Shown here piece after piece: positions 8,183-17,616 of a stretch of DNA of 64,000 nucleotides (the first letter of the stretch is position 1; each line of letters begins with the position of its first letter). Location: the NCBI GenBank assembly GCA_965249785.1, contig CBDFMU010000022.1, positions 1 through 64,000 on the forward strand, written 5' to 3'. The stretch is from M3007 sp965249785 (GTDB taxonomy: Bacteria; Bacteroidota; Bacteroidia; Chitinophagales; Saprospiraceae). The notes beneath the pieces are model-generated. The model was not told the origin of the DNA, did no database searches, and saw only the letters and a program-made list of their open reading frames with translations. The position numbers and the translations under genes are program-made.

Positions 8183-8270
8183 TTGATGATACGAGTATTT
8201 GAGTATTTGATCAATTATCTGATTGTCAGGTGCTTTGATCGAATACTCGTATCTTCAAATACTCAAAAAA
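8183..8270. repeat. Palindromic GAGTATTT repeat, copy B
   Basis: Units GAGTATTT GAGTATTT GATCAATT on the left and GATCGAAT ACTCGTAT CTTCAAAT ACTC on the right. It is a near-copy of 6686-6772 and fills the gap between the convergent SDR and alpha/beta hydrolase genes, where it may also act as a bidirectional stem-loop. Confidence 0.85.
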
Positions 8271-8279
8271 CTACTTCTA

Positions 8280-9086
8280 TCACTGCATTAAAAAGGATAA
8301 TACCTTTCCTGCAAATTCCGGGGTATAGGCGGATGAGTTGTGCTTGCCGGGTACTTCCACAAATCTCGAATGGGGTATTAATAATTGTAAATCCGAGCCT
8401 TTTCCATTATCGCTATCCTGATCACCGCAGATTATTAAGACTGGCAGTTTTAATTTGGCAAGTTCTGCTGCGGAAGTAGACGGCTGCTCCTTTTGCTGAG
8501 CGGCTAGCACTAATGAATTAAGTCCCTTTTTGGCAATGTATTTCCGGAATTCCTCATAGCCTGAAATAGTATCATTCATTAAAGCATGATAAAAGCCAAC
8601 ACGTCTGGGCCATTGTGGATTGGTAAAATCGGCACCCATTCCGCCTATTACCGCCCGTTTACAATTTTTATCCAATACTAGCAGGCTGGCCAGAATAATA
8701 GAACCCCGGGAATAACCTACTGCGTCATACTTTTTTATCTTTAAAAAACGCATTAATCCAATCAGGTCTTTTGCTTCCGCATTATGGGCGTAGGCTTCCG
8801 GCATCGTCGGTTGATCGGACAAACCATTTCCCCGCAAGTCTGGCATAATGACCATGAACCCGTGCGCTACTAAACTATCGGTTAGCGGTTTATTTTTCCA
8901 GTCACTACCAGTGCCGGTGAATCCGTGAATCAATAATACTGGCTTGCCTTGACCGCGTATTTCATAATGGATTTTTACGCCGTCAAAAGAGGTGAAATAG
9001 TGCGTACTATCCGTTTGTGCGCCGGAGGAATACTGGAACAATAAGAACAGGAAACTAAATGTGGGAATCAGCCAAGGCGTTTTCAA
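8280..9086 (-). CDS. Secreted alpha/beta hydrolase
   Basis: A 268-residue alpha/beta-hydrolase-fold protein with an N-terminal signal peptide (LIPTFSFLFLLFQYSSGAQ), so periplasmic or exported. The oxyanion segment is LLIHGFTGTGSDW, the nucleophile elbow GYSRG (Ser), the acid ICGDQD and the catalytic His VPGKHNSS. It resembles carboxylesterases and haloperoxidase-like hydrolases; the substrate cannot be told. It is convergent with the SDR and upstream of nothing in the same operon. Confidence 0.88.
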   Translation of the reverse strand: MKTPWLIPTFSFLFLLFQYSSGAQTDSTHYFTSFDGVKIHYEIRGQGKPVLLIHGFTGTGSDWKNKPLTDSLVAHGFMVIMPDLRGNGLSDQPTMPEAYAHNAEAKDLIGLMRFLKIKKYDAVGYSRGSIILASLLVLDKNCKRAVIGGMGADFTNPQWPRRVGFYHALMNDTISGYEEFRKYIAKKGLNSLVLAAQQKEQPSTSAAELAKLKLPVLIICGDQDSDNGKGSDLQLLIPHSRFVEVPGKHNSSAYTPEFAGKVLSFLMQ

Positions 9087-9191
9087 CTTTATAACAGTTT
9101 AGACTGCCAAGGTAGCAACATTTCTGACGATGATCTTTCAATTTTAAAAATTCTGCCATTATCAAATCTTCCAAATACAAACTATCATATA

Positions 9192-10109
9192 CTACTGGAA
9201 AGAATTGCGGAATTCCAAAGGCGCCAGATTCGTTTTTGTCTTGAATAACTTGCTGAACGACTGCGGATGTTCAAAACCTAATTCATAAGCAATTTCACTG
9301 ACCGATAAACTAGTGGTAGATAATTGTTCCTTGGCCTTTTCTATCAGTTTGTCATGGATATGTTGTTGTGTACTTTGGCCGGTTAATGTTTTCAGCAATC
9401 CACTCAAATAACTGGGGGAGACATTTAGTGCCTCGGCCACGTATTGCACCGTCGGCAATCCTTTTTGTGATAAAGAACCGCTATTAAAGTAGGCAGAAAG
9501 AATATCTTCCAGCCGATTCAGAATCTGATGGTTGGTTATTTTACGCGTAATAAACTGGCGGTGATAAAACCGGTCTGCATAATTGAGTAATAATTCCAGT
9601 TGAGCAATAATTATATCCTGGCTGAATTTATCAATATTGGAATGATATTCCTGCGTAATACTTTGCGTAATACTTGTAATGGTGGTTTCTTCTTTTTCTG
9701 AAAGATGCAACGCTTCATGGGTGGAATAACTGAAATATTCGTATTGCTTTATTGTTTTTGCCAAAGGCGTATTCCATAAGAAATCGGGATGAACGATTAG
9801 CATCCATCCCGAACGTTTCAAGGTGGAAGATTTATCTATCTCTATTCTAAAAACCTGTCCCGGGGCAATGAAGAACATAATGCCCTCATCAAAATCATAC
9901 TCCTGTTGGCCATACTTTATTTTAGTGCCAAAATTCCTTTTCAGCGCAATGGAATAGAAATCAAGCATTATACTTTCCCCATCATAAGAAAAGTCTTTAA
10001 TGCCTTCAAAATTCACCACACTGATGAGCGGATGTTCCGGCATGGGCAAATTTCTCAACCGATGATATTCCGTTATTGTTTTAATGCGCAGCGGTTGATT
10101 GTTTGCCAT
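9192..10109 (-). CDS. AraC family transcriptional regulator
   Basis: A 305-residue regulator with an N-terminal cupin-like sensing domain (YDFDEGIMFFIAPGQVFRIE) and a C-terminal double HTH (VAEALNVSPSYLSGLLKTL and ISEIAYELGFEHPQSFSKLF-like helix, ending LAPLEFRNSF). Start ATG 10109 (MANNQPLRIKTI) is favoured; the longer frame to 10181 runs through repeat units and the promoter element. It follows the NmrA-like gene 10194-11057 on the same strand, which it may regulate, as is common for AraC-reductase pairs. Confidence 0.88.
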   Translation of the reverse strand: MANNQPLRIKTITEYHRLRNLPMPEHPLISVVNFEGIKDFSYDGESIMLDFYSIALKRNFGTKIKYGQQEYDFDEGIMFFIAPGQVFRIEIDKSSTLKRSGWMLIVHPDFLWNTPLAKTIKQYEYFSYSTHEALHLSEKEETTITSITQSITQEYHSNIDKFSQDIIIAQLELLLNYADRFYHRQFITRKITNHQILNRLEDILSAYFNSGSLSQKGLPTVQYVAEALNVSPSYLSGLLKTLTGQSTQQHIHDKLIEKAKEQLSTTSLSVSEIAYELGFEHPQSFSKLFKTKTNLAPLEFRNSFQ

Positions 10110-10125
10110 AGATTTAATGATAAAA

Positions 10126-10158
10126 GTTGAGAAGTTTAGAATGTTGAGAGGGGTTGAG
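10126..10158 (-). repeat. CTCAACC/TCTAAAC repeats in the AraC leader
   Basis: On the minus strand the units CTCAACC, CTCTCAACAT, TCTAAACT and TCTCAACT follow each other at about 9-bp spacing, ending about 17 nt before the ATG at 10109. It shares a 19-mer with the leader repeat at 6114-6151. Confidence 0.8.
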
Positions 10159-10178
10159 TTTGCGGCACTGCCACTTTG

Positions 10179-10186
10179 CAAAGTTA
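10179..10186 (-). promoter_or_regulatory. Bacteroidota -7 element for the AraC gene
   Basis: The minus strand reads TAACTTTG, an exact TAnnTTTG match, 70 nt before the ATG and just after the stop codon of the upstream reductase gene. It suggests the regulator has its own promoter. Confidence 0.5.
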
Positions 10187-10193
10187 TTCCTTT

Positions 10194-11057
10194 TTAAAGC
10201 CCAAAAATAATTTTTAAACCTTCTTTAAGCGAAGCCGGTTTGCGTCCAAGTTTATTTTCCAGGTCATTGGTGACCTCCTCTTCCTGACCGTTTTTTATGT
10301 CCAGATTAAAATCCACGATTTTTTGAATTACTTGGTCGGGCAATCCCTTTTCCCTCATTTTTGCTGTAAATGTAACTACATCATTCGGGGTATATTGTAC
10401 TTCCTTTCCGGAGAGTTCTGTTAATGCAGTAGCAACATTATAAAATGAATAAGAATTACCGCCTGTAAATTTATAAATTTTATTTCCGGTCTCTTCTTCC
10501 ATTAACGTATTTGCCATCGCTTCGCCCATTTCCTGTCTTAATGCAAACGCTACTTTGCCTTCCCCTGCTGGTTGAAAAATACCCGTTTCAAATACTTTCT
10601 GCCCTAAAAACAGGGGAAGTACATCCATATACAACGCATTTTGGAAGATGGTATATTGCAGCCCGCTTTTCATAATATAGTCTTCCGTCAAAAAGTGCTC
10701 TATCATTAATTTATTTATCAGGGTCTCTTTGTTATGTAAAGAACGGCTGGTATAGGCCACATGTTTAACGCCTGCTTTCTTCGCTGCATCTACTACATTT
10801 CGGTGCTGTTGCATCCGATTTCCCTCATCTGTTGCTGATACCAGCACTACTTTATGTATATCCTGCATGGCTTTTTCCAGCGAGGCTATATCGTCGTAGT
10901 TGCCTTGATAAGCCTGTAAACCTTTTGATTGCATTTCAGCAACTGTTTCTGCCTGACGAACAAGAACGGAAATTTGATCAGCCGGCATTTGTTTCATTAG
11001 TGTTTCCACGATTGCACTACCAAGATGGCCCGTAGCACCTGTAATTAAGATTTTCAT
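10194..11057 (-). CDS. NmrA-like NAD(P)-dependent oxidoreductase
   Basis: A 287-residue atypical SDR of the NmrA/QOR2 group. The N-terminal ITGATGHLGSAIVETL is the NAD(P)-binding GxxGxxG. It keeps VAYTSRSLHNKE, HFLTEDYIMKSGLQYTI and an NmrA-type C-terminal half. Enzymes of this type reduce quinones or act as redox sensors; no YxxxK active site is evident. The upstream gap holds a REP-like palindrome. The AraC gene follows 84 bp downstream. Confidence 0.88.
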   Translation of the reverse strand: MKILITGATGHLGSAIVETLMKQMPADQISVLVRQAETVAEMQSKGLQAYQGNYDDIASLEKAMQDIHKVVLVSATDEGNRMQQHRNVVDAAKKAGVKHVAYTSRSLHNKETLINKLMIEHFLTEDYIMKSGLQYTIFQNALYMDVLPLFLGQKVFETGIFQPAGEGKVAFALRQEMGEAMANTLMEEETGNKIYKFTGGNSYSFYNVATALTELSGKEVQYTPNDVVTFTAKMREKGLPDQVIQKIVDFNLDIKNGQEEEVTNDLENKLGRKPASLKEGLKIIFGL

Positions 11058-11137
11058 ATTTTATTTTTATTGGTCAAAGTTTAGAAATAACAAATTGGCG
11101 AATGCACAAAAAACTGTTTTATACTACTCTAATCGCA

Positions 11138-11239
11138 TGTCATTCAGAGCGTAGCGTGGAATCCGACGCCGAAGGCCGAGACAAAAAAGTGGAATCCATG
11201 CTGCACCCCCGGATTCCACACCTTCGGCTCTGAATGACA
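11138..11239. repeat. REP-like palindrome with TGTCATTCAGAGC ends
   Basis: TGTCATTCAGAGC (11138-11150) is perfectly complementary to 11227-11239, and GTGGAATCC (11156-11164) to GGATTCCAC at about 11211-11219. A further GTGGAATCC lies inside. The end sequence is of a type I recall as widespread in Bacteroidota intergenic regions. Confidence 0.85.
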
Positions 11240-11278
11240 AAATAGTAGTGCGTAACCTTAGTTACCAGTAATTACAAA

Positions 11279-12175
11279 CTAAGAATTATAGACAGCAGCG
11301 AATTCCCTGGCAAACTCCGTCAGTTTTACTTTACCCATAATCGCCGGTTTATTACGGTAATAATCTTCTGCTAATAAACCGTTATAAAGGCTACCATACA
11401 TTTCCACCAATCCGGCCGCAATTTGTGGATTCATTCCGACCGCTACTAAACCACTTTGCATTTGCTCGCTGGGAATTAGTATCCATTTTAAATCAGGCTT
11501 TCCAATGGCGGCACCTAAAATATTTGCCGTTTCGTTACCCGTAAGTTCTTCACTGGCTACATACCGTACCTTTCTGCCAACTAGTGTTGTTACTAGTTCT
11601 TCGGCAATCGCAGCAGCAATATCTATTGGAGCAACCCACGGTATTTTGCTATCTGCCCCGTAGTTTGCGGCGATAAAGCCCGCTTCTTTTATCATATCAA
11701 CATAGCCAAATAAATTGTAGTAGAAAGAGGTGGGACGCATGTGCGTAATGGCTACATCCGATGATAGTTTGTTCAGCATCTGCTCTACATCGTGCGCACC
11801 AATTAAAATGCCGGAGCCTTTCTCTAAATGGCCGCCAATAGTGCTTAGGTTAACAACCCGTTTTACGCCCGACTGTTGAATAGCCTGCAAATAGTTATTG
11901 CCTAGCCGGTGAAAATATGCCAATAAGTCCAGGCTGGGATCAAAATAATTGGCGGGCGGGACCATCGTATAGACGGCATCCGCGCCCGTAAAAGTTTTGG
12001 TTAAGAAATCAACGTCTTCCAGGGAGCCAATGGCAGCGGTGGCACCCAATGCTTCAATAGCAGCCTGTTTTTCGGACTTGCTACTGATTACAGTAACTTC
12101 GTGTCCTTTTTGTACTAATTCCTGGGTCAGTGGCTGGCTGATGTGTCCTAATGAGCCGGTTACTACAACTTTCAT
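11279..12175 (-). CDS. NmrA-like NAD(P)-binding protein
   Basis: A 298-residue NmrA-family SDR. The start MKVVVTGSLGHISQPL has the dinucleotide-binding loop, followed by VTVISSKSEKQAA and a NmrA-like VVNLSTIGGHLEKGSG. It lacks an evident SDR catalytic tetrad, as usual for the family, so it may be a redox sensor or reductase. ATG 12175 is chosen because the Rossmann fold begins there; 12199 would add MQQQKIRN. It runs in the same direction as the reductase at 10194, separated by the REP-like palindrome. Confidence 0.85.
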   Translation of the reverse strand: MKVVVTGSLGHISQPLTQELVQKGHEVTVISSKSEKQAAIEALGATAAIGSLEDVDFLTKTFTGADAVYTMVPPANYFDPSLDLLAYFHRLGNNYLQAIQQSGVKRVVNLSTIGGHLEKGSGILIGAHDVEQMLNKLSSDVAITHMRPTSFYYNLFGYVDMIKEAGFIAANYGADSKIPWVAPIDIAAAIAEELVTTLVGRKVRYVASEELTGNETANILGAAIGKPDLKWILIPSEQMQSGLVAVGMNPQIAAGLVEMYGSLYNGLLAEDYYRNKPAIMGKVKLTEFAREFAAVYNS

Positions 12176-12441
12176 GTTTCTTATTTTTTGTTGCTGCAAA
12201 GGTCGGCGGCAAAAAAGAAGCGGATGTAGCCAAATCTACTGTTGTTGTAGTCGAAAAGGCGTGTCTTTTGTTGGTATGGTCTCTCGTGCCCAATGTCCTT
12301 CCCTTTTGTTAAAGTTTCCTGATAAAGCAACCACCACTAAGCTATCCGCGTGTTGTTACTAGCAAGACATAGATCGGAAACAGATAGAGAACTGGGGTCG
12401 ATGAAATGTCTAGATCATATTGTTAAACGAAACATTTTGCC

Positions 12442-12786
12442 ATGAAACAAGCCATTATGGTTTTCGGTCTGCTGATCACCGCATTTTTGAACGCCTGTCA
12501 GAAAGACAAAACATCTGTCGCTACGGATGTAGACTGTTCCACAGTTACCTATTCCATGACGATCCAACCGCTGATCCAGCAGCATTGTAGTGGCTCCAGT
12601 TGCCATAGCAGCAATGGCCGGGAAGTAAACCTGATGACTTATAATCAGTTAAAACCCCAGGTGGATAATGGCGAATTTCGCCGACAAGTACTCGATAACC
12701 AGACCATGCCACAGGGAAGCAGCTTGAGCAGCACAGAACTGGGACAAATTAAATGCTGGCTGGACAATGGTGCTTTAAATAATTGA
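12442..12786 (+). CDS. Small c-type cytochrome lipoprotein
   Basis: A 114-residue lipoprotein: signal MKQAIMVFGLLITAF, lipobox LNAC with Cys at about residue 19. One heme site is visible as CSGSSCH (CX4CH), a spacing seen in Bacteroidota small cytochromes of this type, and a later MPQG is a candidate Met ligand. It also has YSMTIQPLIQQHC, the usual approach to the heme site. Probably a membrane-anchored electron carrier facing the periplasm. It stands alone and ends at a strong terminator. Confidence 0.75.
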   Translation: MKQAIMVFGLLITAFLNACQKDKTSVATDVDCSTVTYSMTIQPLIQQHCSGSSCHSSNGREVNLMTYNQLKPQVDNGEFRRQVLDNQTMPQGSSLSSTELGQIKCWLDNGALNN

Positions 12787-12813
12787 TCTTATTCTGTCAG
12801 GTAGTTCATTTAC

Positions 12814-12852
12814 AAAAGCGAGTTATGCAGGGATGCATAACTCGCTTTTTTA
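12814..12852. terminator. Strong stem-loop terminator
   Basis: A 16-bp perfect stem: AAAAGCGAGTTATGCA (12814-12829), loop GGGA, then its complement at 12834-12849 within a TTTTTT run. The A run on the left allows function on both strands. Confidence 0.88.
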
Positions 12853-12916
12853 GGTGAAATAGAACTTTGTGCAGAAAAGCGACGCTAATATGATGCCGTT
12901 TATTCGTTAGATAACT

Positions 12917-12964
12917 CTGCTTTGCCCCAAAACTACTTTACTATAAGTTACAAAAGCAAAGCAG
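12917..12964. repeat. Inverted repeat CTGCTTTGC / GCAAAGCAG
   Basis: Perfect 9-bp arms at 12917-12925 and 12956-12964 with a 30-nt loop, just beyond the 3' end of the minus-strand outer-membrane factor gene. No T run follows, so a terminator role is uncertain. Confidence 0.45.
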
Positions 12965-12988
12965 TTTCAGGGCAAGACATTGAGTATT

Positions 12989-14428
12989 TTACCTCCAACC
13001 ACCGCCAAGTGCCGTATAAATCTGCACCCCGGCAGTAAGCAAATCCTTCTTCGTTTCCATCAGTTCAAGTTTGGATTCCAAAGCATCGCGTTGCGTCATC
13101 AGCACTTCAAAATAATCCACGCGGGCCGACCGGAACAAGTCATTAGAAATATTGATAGAGTTATTCAATGTTTCTACTTGCTGCGATTTAAAACGATAAC
13201 TTTTTTCCAGGTCACTGATGCTGGAAAGCCCGTTGGAGACTTCAAAATAGGCATTTAAAATGGTTTTCTCGTAGTTATAGATCGCCTGAATCTGCCGCGC
13301 ATTCGCGCTATTAAATTCCGCTTTGATAGCATTCCGGTTGATGATCGGTCCGGCAATGTCGCCCGCCAGTGAGAACAATAGAGATTCTGGTAATTTCACC
13401 AGATAAGAGGGTTTGAAGGCCTGCAACCCAATCGCTGCGGAAATATCGAGAGACGGATAGAATTCCGCGCGCGCCACCTTTATATCTATTCGGGCTGCTG
13501 CTAAGTCCAGTTCTGCCTGCTTGATATCCGGGCGATTCTCCAACAAATTCGACGGAATGCCAGCATGAACTTCCGCGGGCGGTAATCTTAAAAAATCCGT
13601 TGGGTCACGCTTAATTTCTTGTGGATAACGCCCTAACAAGAAATTGATCCGATTCTCGCCTTCCTTAATTTTCTGCATAATGTCAAATTCCAGACTTTGG
13701 GAGGCCAATACTTCCGCCTGAAATTTTTGCACCCCGAGTTCGGTGGTTTGTGCCGCTTCTTTCTGGATTTTTACGATTTCCAAAGCACTCTTTTGCAGTT
13801 CGATATTCTGCCTGACTACTTGTAGTTGACCATCCAAAGCCAGCAATTCGTAATAGGAATTAGCCACTTCTGCAATCAGGTTGGTCACCACAAATTTTTT
13901 ACCCTCTATGGATGATAAATATCGGGTTACCGCTGCCGCCTTGGCATTACGCAGTTTCTTCCAGATATCTGCTTCCCAGTTGGCATACGCCACCGGCGCA
14001 AAATCAAACAAAACGTCGGGGACTTCTTCGCCCGGGGTGATCTCCGTGGAAGCGTCGCCCGCTCCTGTACTAGTATAACGTCCAACTTTTTCCACGCCCA
14101 CACCAGCACCCGCCCGTACCATGGGTAATATGGCCCCTTTTCGCATCAGGATTTCGTTCCGGGAGATTTCAATTTCCTGCAAAGTAATATTCAATTCCTG
14201 GTTGTTTTGCAGGGCCGTATCAATCAAATCCGTCAGGTACTTATCCTTAAAAAAAGTCTTCCATGGAATCATGGATATATTAGTAGTATTAGTATCCGGC
14301 TGCGTGCCGTAGGAACCGGGAACCGTCGTATTGGCATTCGTCGTGACGATGGCTGGTACTTTACAACTTATCACTGTCAAGCCGAGTGCGACTAGGATAA
14401 GTAATGGAGATATAGTGAATTTAAACAT
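12989..14428 (-). CDS. Outer-membrane efflux lipoprotein (NodT/OprM-like, TolC superfamily)
   Basis: A 479-residue outer-membrane factor. The signal ends in the lipobox VISC, so the N-terminus is lipid-anchored. Two OEP repeats are visible (DTALQNNQELNITLQEIEIS and RPDIKQAELDLAAARIDIKV), the latter being the family signature. It forms the trimeric exit duct for the RND pump encoded just upstream. The start overlaps the pump gene by 8 nt, so coupling is certain on layout grounds. The operon order is adaptor, pump, outer-membrane factor. Confidence 0.92.
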   Translation of the reverse strand: MFKFTISPLLILVALGLTVISCKVPAIVTTNANTTVPGSYGTQPDTNTTNISMIPWKTFFKDKYLTDLIDTALQNNQELNITLQEIEISRNEILMRKGAILPMVRAGAGVGVEKVGRYTSTGAGDASTEITPGEEVPDVLFDFAPVAYANWEADIWKKLRNAKAAAVTRYLSSIEGKKFVVTNLIAEVANSYYELLALDGQLQVVRQNIELQKSALEIVKIQKEAAQTTELGVQKFQAEVLASQSLEFDIMQKIKEGENRINFLLGRYPQEIKRDPTDFLRLPPAEVHAGIPSNLLENRPDIKQAELDLAAARIDIKVARAEFYPSLDISAAIGLQAFKPSYLVKLPESLLFSLAGDIAGPIINRNAIKAEFNSANARQIQAIYNYEKTILNAYFEVSNGLSSISDLEKSYRFKSQQVETLNNSINISNDLFRSARVDYFEVLMTQRDALESKLELMETKKDLLTAGVQIYTALGGGWR

Positions 14429-17400
14429 TGTGATCGATTTCTTCAGTTAACGGATTTTCTTCTTCATTAGAAACAAAGTTCACTTTTTCTGACATACGAC
14501 CGATCAGGTAATACAATCCAGGGATAATCAGGACCCCAAAAATAGTTCCGATCAACATACCACCCGCAGACGCAGAACCAATAGTCCGGTTACCATTAGC
14601 ACCCGGGCCGCTGGCAAAAACCAATGGAATTAATCCGGCAATAAAGGCAAAGGAGGTCATTAAAATAGGACGGAATCTGGCCACCGCCCCTTCAATAGCG
14701 GAATTCATGACGGAATCTCCCGCTCGATGTCGCTGGACGGCAAACTCCACAATTAACACGGCGTTTTTACCGAGCAGACCAATCAGCATGACTACTGCTA
14801 CTTGTGCATAGATATTGTTCTCTAAATTAGCAATTTTTAATAGTAAAAATGCTCCGAAAATACCCGTCACCAGGGAGAAAATAACCACAAGCGGCAAGAT
14901 AAAGCTTTCATATTGTGCTGCCAGAATCAGGTAGACAAATCCAAGACAAATCAGGAAAATATAGATGGCTTCATTGCCACGACCTACTTCATCCTTGGAA
15001 ATACCCGCCCAATCAATCCCAAATCCCCTGGGCAACGTTTTTTCGGCCACTTCATTAATGGCTTTAATCGCCTCGCCACTACTATATCCCAGCGCCGCCT
15101 GCCCGCTGACTTCCGCAGAATTGTACATATTATAGCGGGTAATTTCTGACAGTCCATATACCTTTTCTATTTTCATAAAATCAGAAAAAGGCACCATTTC
15201 GTCCCGGTTGTTTTTTACGTACAATTTTAAAATATCTTCCGGCAAAGCCCGGTACTCCGGCGAAGCCTGCACCATTACTTTGTATTGACGACCGAATTTA
15301 ATGAAACTAATCTCATAATTACTGCCAATTAAAGTAGAGAGGGTATTAGTCGCATTTTCAATAGTCACCCCTTTTTGCTGCGCAATGTCATTATCAATCC
15401 GCAACATATACTGTGGAAAGCTGGCACTATAAAAAGAAAACACCGAGGATAATTCAGGACGTTTATTTAATTCTTTCACAAAATCATTACTCACCGTTTC
15501 CATTTTCTTGTAATCACCGGAGTTTGCTTTATCCAGCAAGCGTAATTCAAAACCACCGGCAGCACCATAACCCGGCACCGCCGGAGGCTGTAAGAATTCA
15601 AGAGTAGCACCAGTAATGTCTTTCGCTTTTTCTTCCAATTCCTCGATTACTTGTTGGGCAGAATGTTTGCGTTCATCCCAGCTTTTTAAGTTGACCAGAC
15701 AAGTGCCATCATTAGAACCGGTTCCTTCGGTCAGAATTTCATAACCTGCCAGGGAGGAAACCGATTGAACATCCTCCATGCCCTGGGCGATTTTCTGCAA
15801 TTTTTCGGCCACTTCATTAGTTCTTTCTAAGGTGGAACCCGGAGGCGTTTGAATAATCGCATAAAACATACCCTGATCTTCACTAGGAATAAAGCCCGTT
15901 GGAAGGCTATTATTCATAAACCAGGTGCCCACAGAGAATGCGATTAACATCCCGAACGTAATGATTCTGCGATTCACAATCAGGCCTAAAAGACTTTTAT
16001 ATCTGGAAGATAATCTATTAAACCCATTATTAAATCCACCTAACAATCTATTGAGCAGTGTTTTCTTTTTAAATTGCCCATGCGTATTTCTCAGCATCAT
16101 GGCGCAAAGTGCTGGCGTAAGCGTTAAAGCGATCAAACCAGAAAGAATGATGGAAGTAGCCATCGTAATAGAAAACTGCCGATAAAAAATGCCAACGGGT
16201 CCCGACATAAAAGCAACGGGAATAAACACCGCAGCCATTACAAAAGTGATGGCAATAATGGCCCCGCTTACTTCGTGCATGGCTTGCTGGGTAGCTTTCA
16301 GGGGCGACAGATTCAAGGTTTCCATTTTAGCATGCACCGCTTCAATCACCACAATGGCATTATCCACCACAATGCCGATGGAAAGTACTAGTGCAAACAG
16401 CGTAATTAAATTGAGCGTAATACCGAAGTATTGCATAAATACAAATGTCCCAATCAGAGATACTGGTACCGCAATAGCCGGAATTAAAGTAGAACGCCAG
16501 TCGCCGAGGAATAAGAATACGACCAATCCCACTAATAGAAAAGCCTCTATAAGTGTATGCAATACTTTTTCAATAGACGCATCAAGGAATTTGGAAACGT
16601 CGTAACTGATTTCATAATCCATTCCTTTCGGAAAGGAACTGGCTTTAATTTCTTTTAGCTTCGCTTTTACATCTTTAATTACCTGACTGGCATTACTTCC
16701 ATAAGATTGTTTCAGCACAATAGCTGCGGAAGGTTTTCCATTCAGGTTGGAATAAATATCATACATGGAACTCCCGAACTCTACTTTGGCCACGTCTTTC
16801 AAGCGCAGCATTTCGCCATTCGGGTTTGATTTCAAAATGATATTTTCGTACTCTTCTTCCGTCGTAAACCTTCCGGGATACTTCAAAATATATTCAAATG
16901 ATTGGGAGCGTTTACCCGACGCTTCCCCGGTCCTGCCTGGGGAGGCTTCCAGACTTTGGGCACTCAATGCTTCCATTACTTCATCGGCCGAAATCTTATA
17001 CGCTAACATTCGATCCGGTTTCAACCAAATGCGCATGGCATATTCCCGATTCCCTAAAATGTCCGCAAATCCGACGCCATCCACCCGGCGCAACTCAGAT
17101 AATAAGTTAATATCCGCGAAATTAAAAAGGAATTTCTGGTCACTAAGAGAATCCGTACTATAAAGGTTGACATACAAAAGCATATTGGATTCCTCTCTGG
17201 TAATTTTCACCCCTTCTCTGACTACAATTGGTGGTAATTTATTAACGACCGAAGCCACCCGATTCTGGACATTCAGCGATGCCTGATTGCCGTCCGTTCC
17301 CAGATTAAATACCAGTTGTATGCTGGCCTCGCCGTCGTCACCAGCATCAGATTCCATGTACTTCATGCCTGGAAGGCCATTCAAGGCTCTTTCTAGTGGA

Positions 17401-17588
17401 ATTACCACCGATTTAATCATCAATTCATTATTGGCACCAGGGTATTCAGCGGTAACATTTACTTTGGGTGGAGAAATAGAGGGAAATTGGGTTATTGGCA
17501 ATTGGATGAGCGCGATGGCTCCCAGAAAGACAATTATAAGCGATATTACAATCGACAGTACTGGCCGATGTATGAATTTATCAAACAT
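14421..17588 (-). CDS. RND efflux pump, HAE1 family (AcrB-like)
   Basis: A 1055-residue inner-membrane proton-driven exporter with the usual 12-TM, two-loop plan. N-terminal FIHRPVLSIVISLIIVFLG and QFPSISPPKVNV are typical. In TM4 the proton-relay segment reads GIVVDNAIVV, that is Asp-Asn where AcrB has Asp407-Asp408; the TM10 Lys (LLGKNAVLIVEFA) is kept. I recall that VDNA also occurs in other Bacteroidota pumps. It exports hydrophobic compounds; substrates are not predictable. It is separated from the upstream adaptor gene by 263 bp holding a long imperfect inverted repeat. Confidence 0.93.
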   Translation of the reverse strand: MFDKFIHRPVLSIVISLIIVFLGAIALIQLPITQFPSISPPKVNVTAEYPGANNELMIKSVVIPLERALNGLPGMKYMESDAGDDGEASIQLVFNLGTDGNQASLNVQNRVASVVNKLPPIVVREGVKITREESNMLLYVNLYSTDSLSDQKFLFNFADINLLSELRRVDGVGFADILGNREYAMRIWLKPDRMLAYKISADEVMEALSAQSLEASPGRTGEASGKRSQSFEYILKYPGRFTTEEEYENIILKSNPNGEMLRLKDVAKVEFGSSMYDIYSNLNGKPSAAIVLKQSYGSNASQVIKDVKAKLKEIKASSFPKGMDYEISYDVSKFLDASIEKVLHTLIEAFLLVGLVVFLFLGDWRSTLIPAIAVPVSLIGTFVFMQYFGITLNLITLFALVLSIGIVVDNAIVVIEAVHAKMETLNLSPLKATQQAMHEVSGAIIAITFVMAAVFIPVAFMSGPVGIFYRQFSITMATSIILSGLIALTLTPALCAMMLRNTHGQFKKKTLLNRLLGGFNNGFNRLSSRYKSLLGLIVNRRIITFGMLIAFSVGTWFMNNSLPTGFIPSEDQGMFYAIIQTPPGSTLERTNEVAEKLQKIAQGMEDVQSVSSLAGYEILTEGTGSNDGTCLVNLKSWDERKHSAQQVIEELEEKAKDITGATLEFLQPPAVPGYGAAGGFELRLLDKANSGDYKKMETVSNDFVKELNKRPELSSVFSFYSASFPQYMLRIDNDIAQQKGVTIENATNTLSTLIGSNYEISFIKFGRQYKVMVQASPEYRALPEDILKLYVKNNRDEMVPFSDFMKIEKVYGLSEITRYNMYNSAEVSGQAALGYSSGEAIKAINEVAEKTLPRGFGIDWAGISKDEVGRGNEAIYIFLICLGFVYLILAAQYESFILPLVVIFSLVTGIFGAFLLLKIANLENNIYAQVAVVMLIGLLGKNAVLIVEFAVQRHRAGDSVMNSAIEGAVARFRPILMTSFAFIAGLIPLVFASGPGANGNRTIGSASAGGMLIGTIFGVLIIPGLYYLIGRMSEKVNFVSNEEENPLTEEIDHNV

Positions 17589-17616
17589 TTATTTAAATTT
17601 AAGGGTAATGGCATGG

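Noticed and set aside
12917..12964. Inverted repeat as terminator of the outer-membrane factor gene
   Set aside because: No T run on the minus-strand side and a 30-nt loop; kept only as a repeat.
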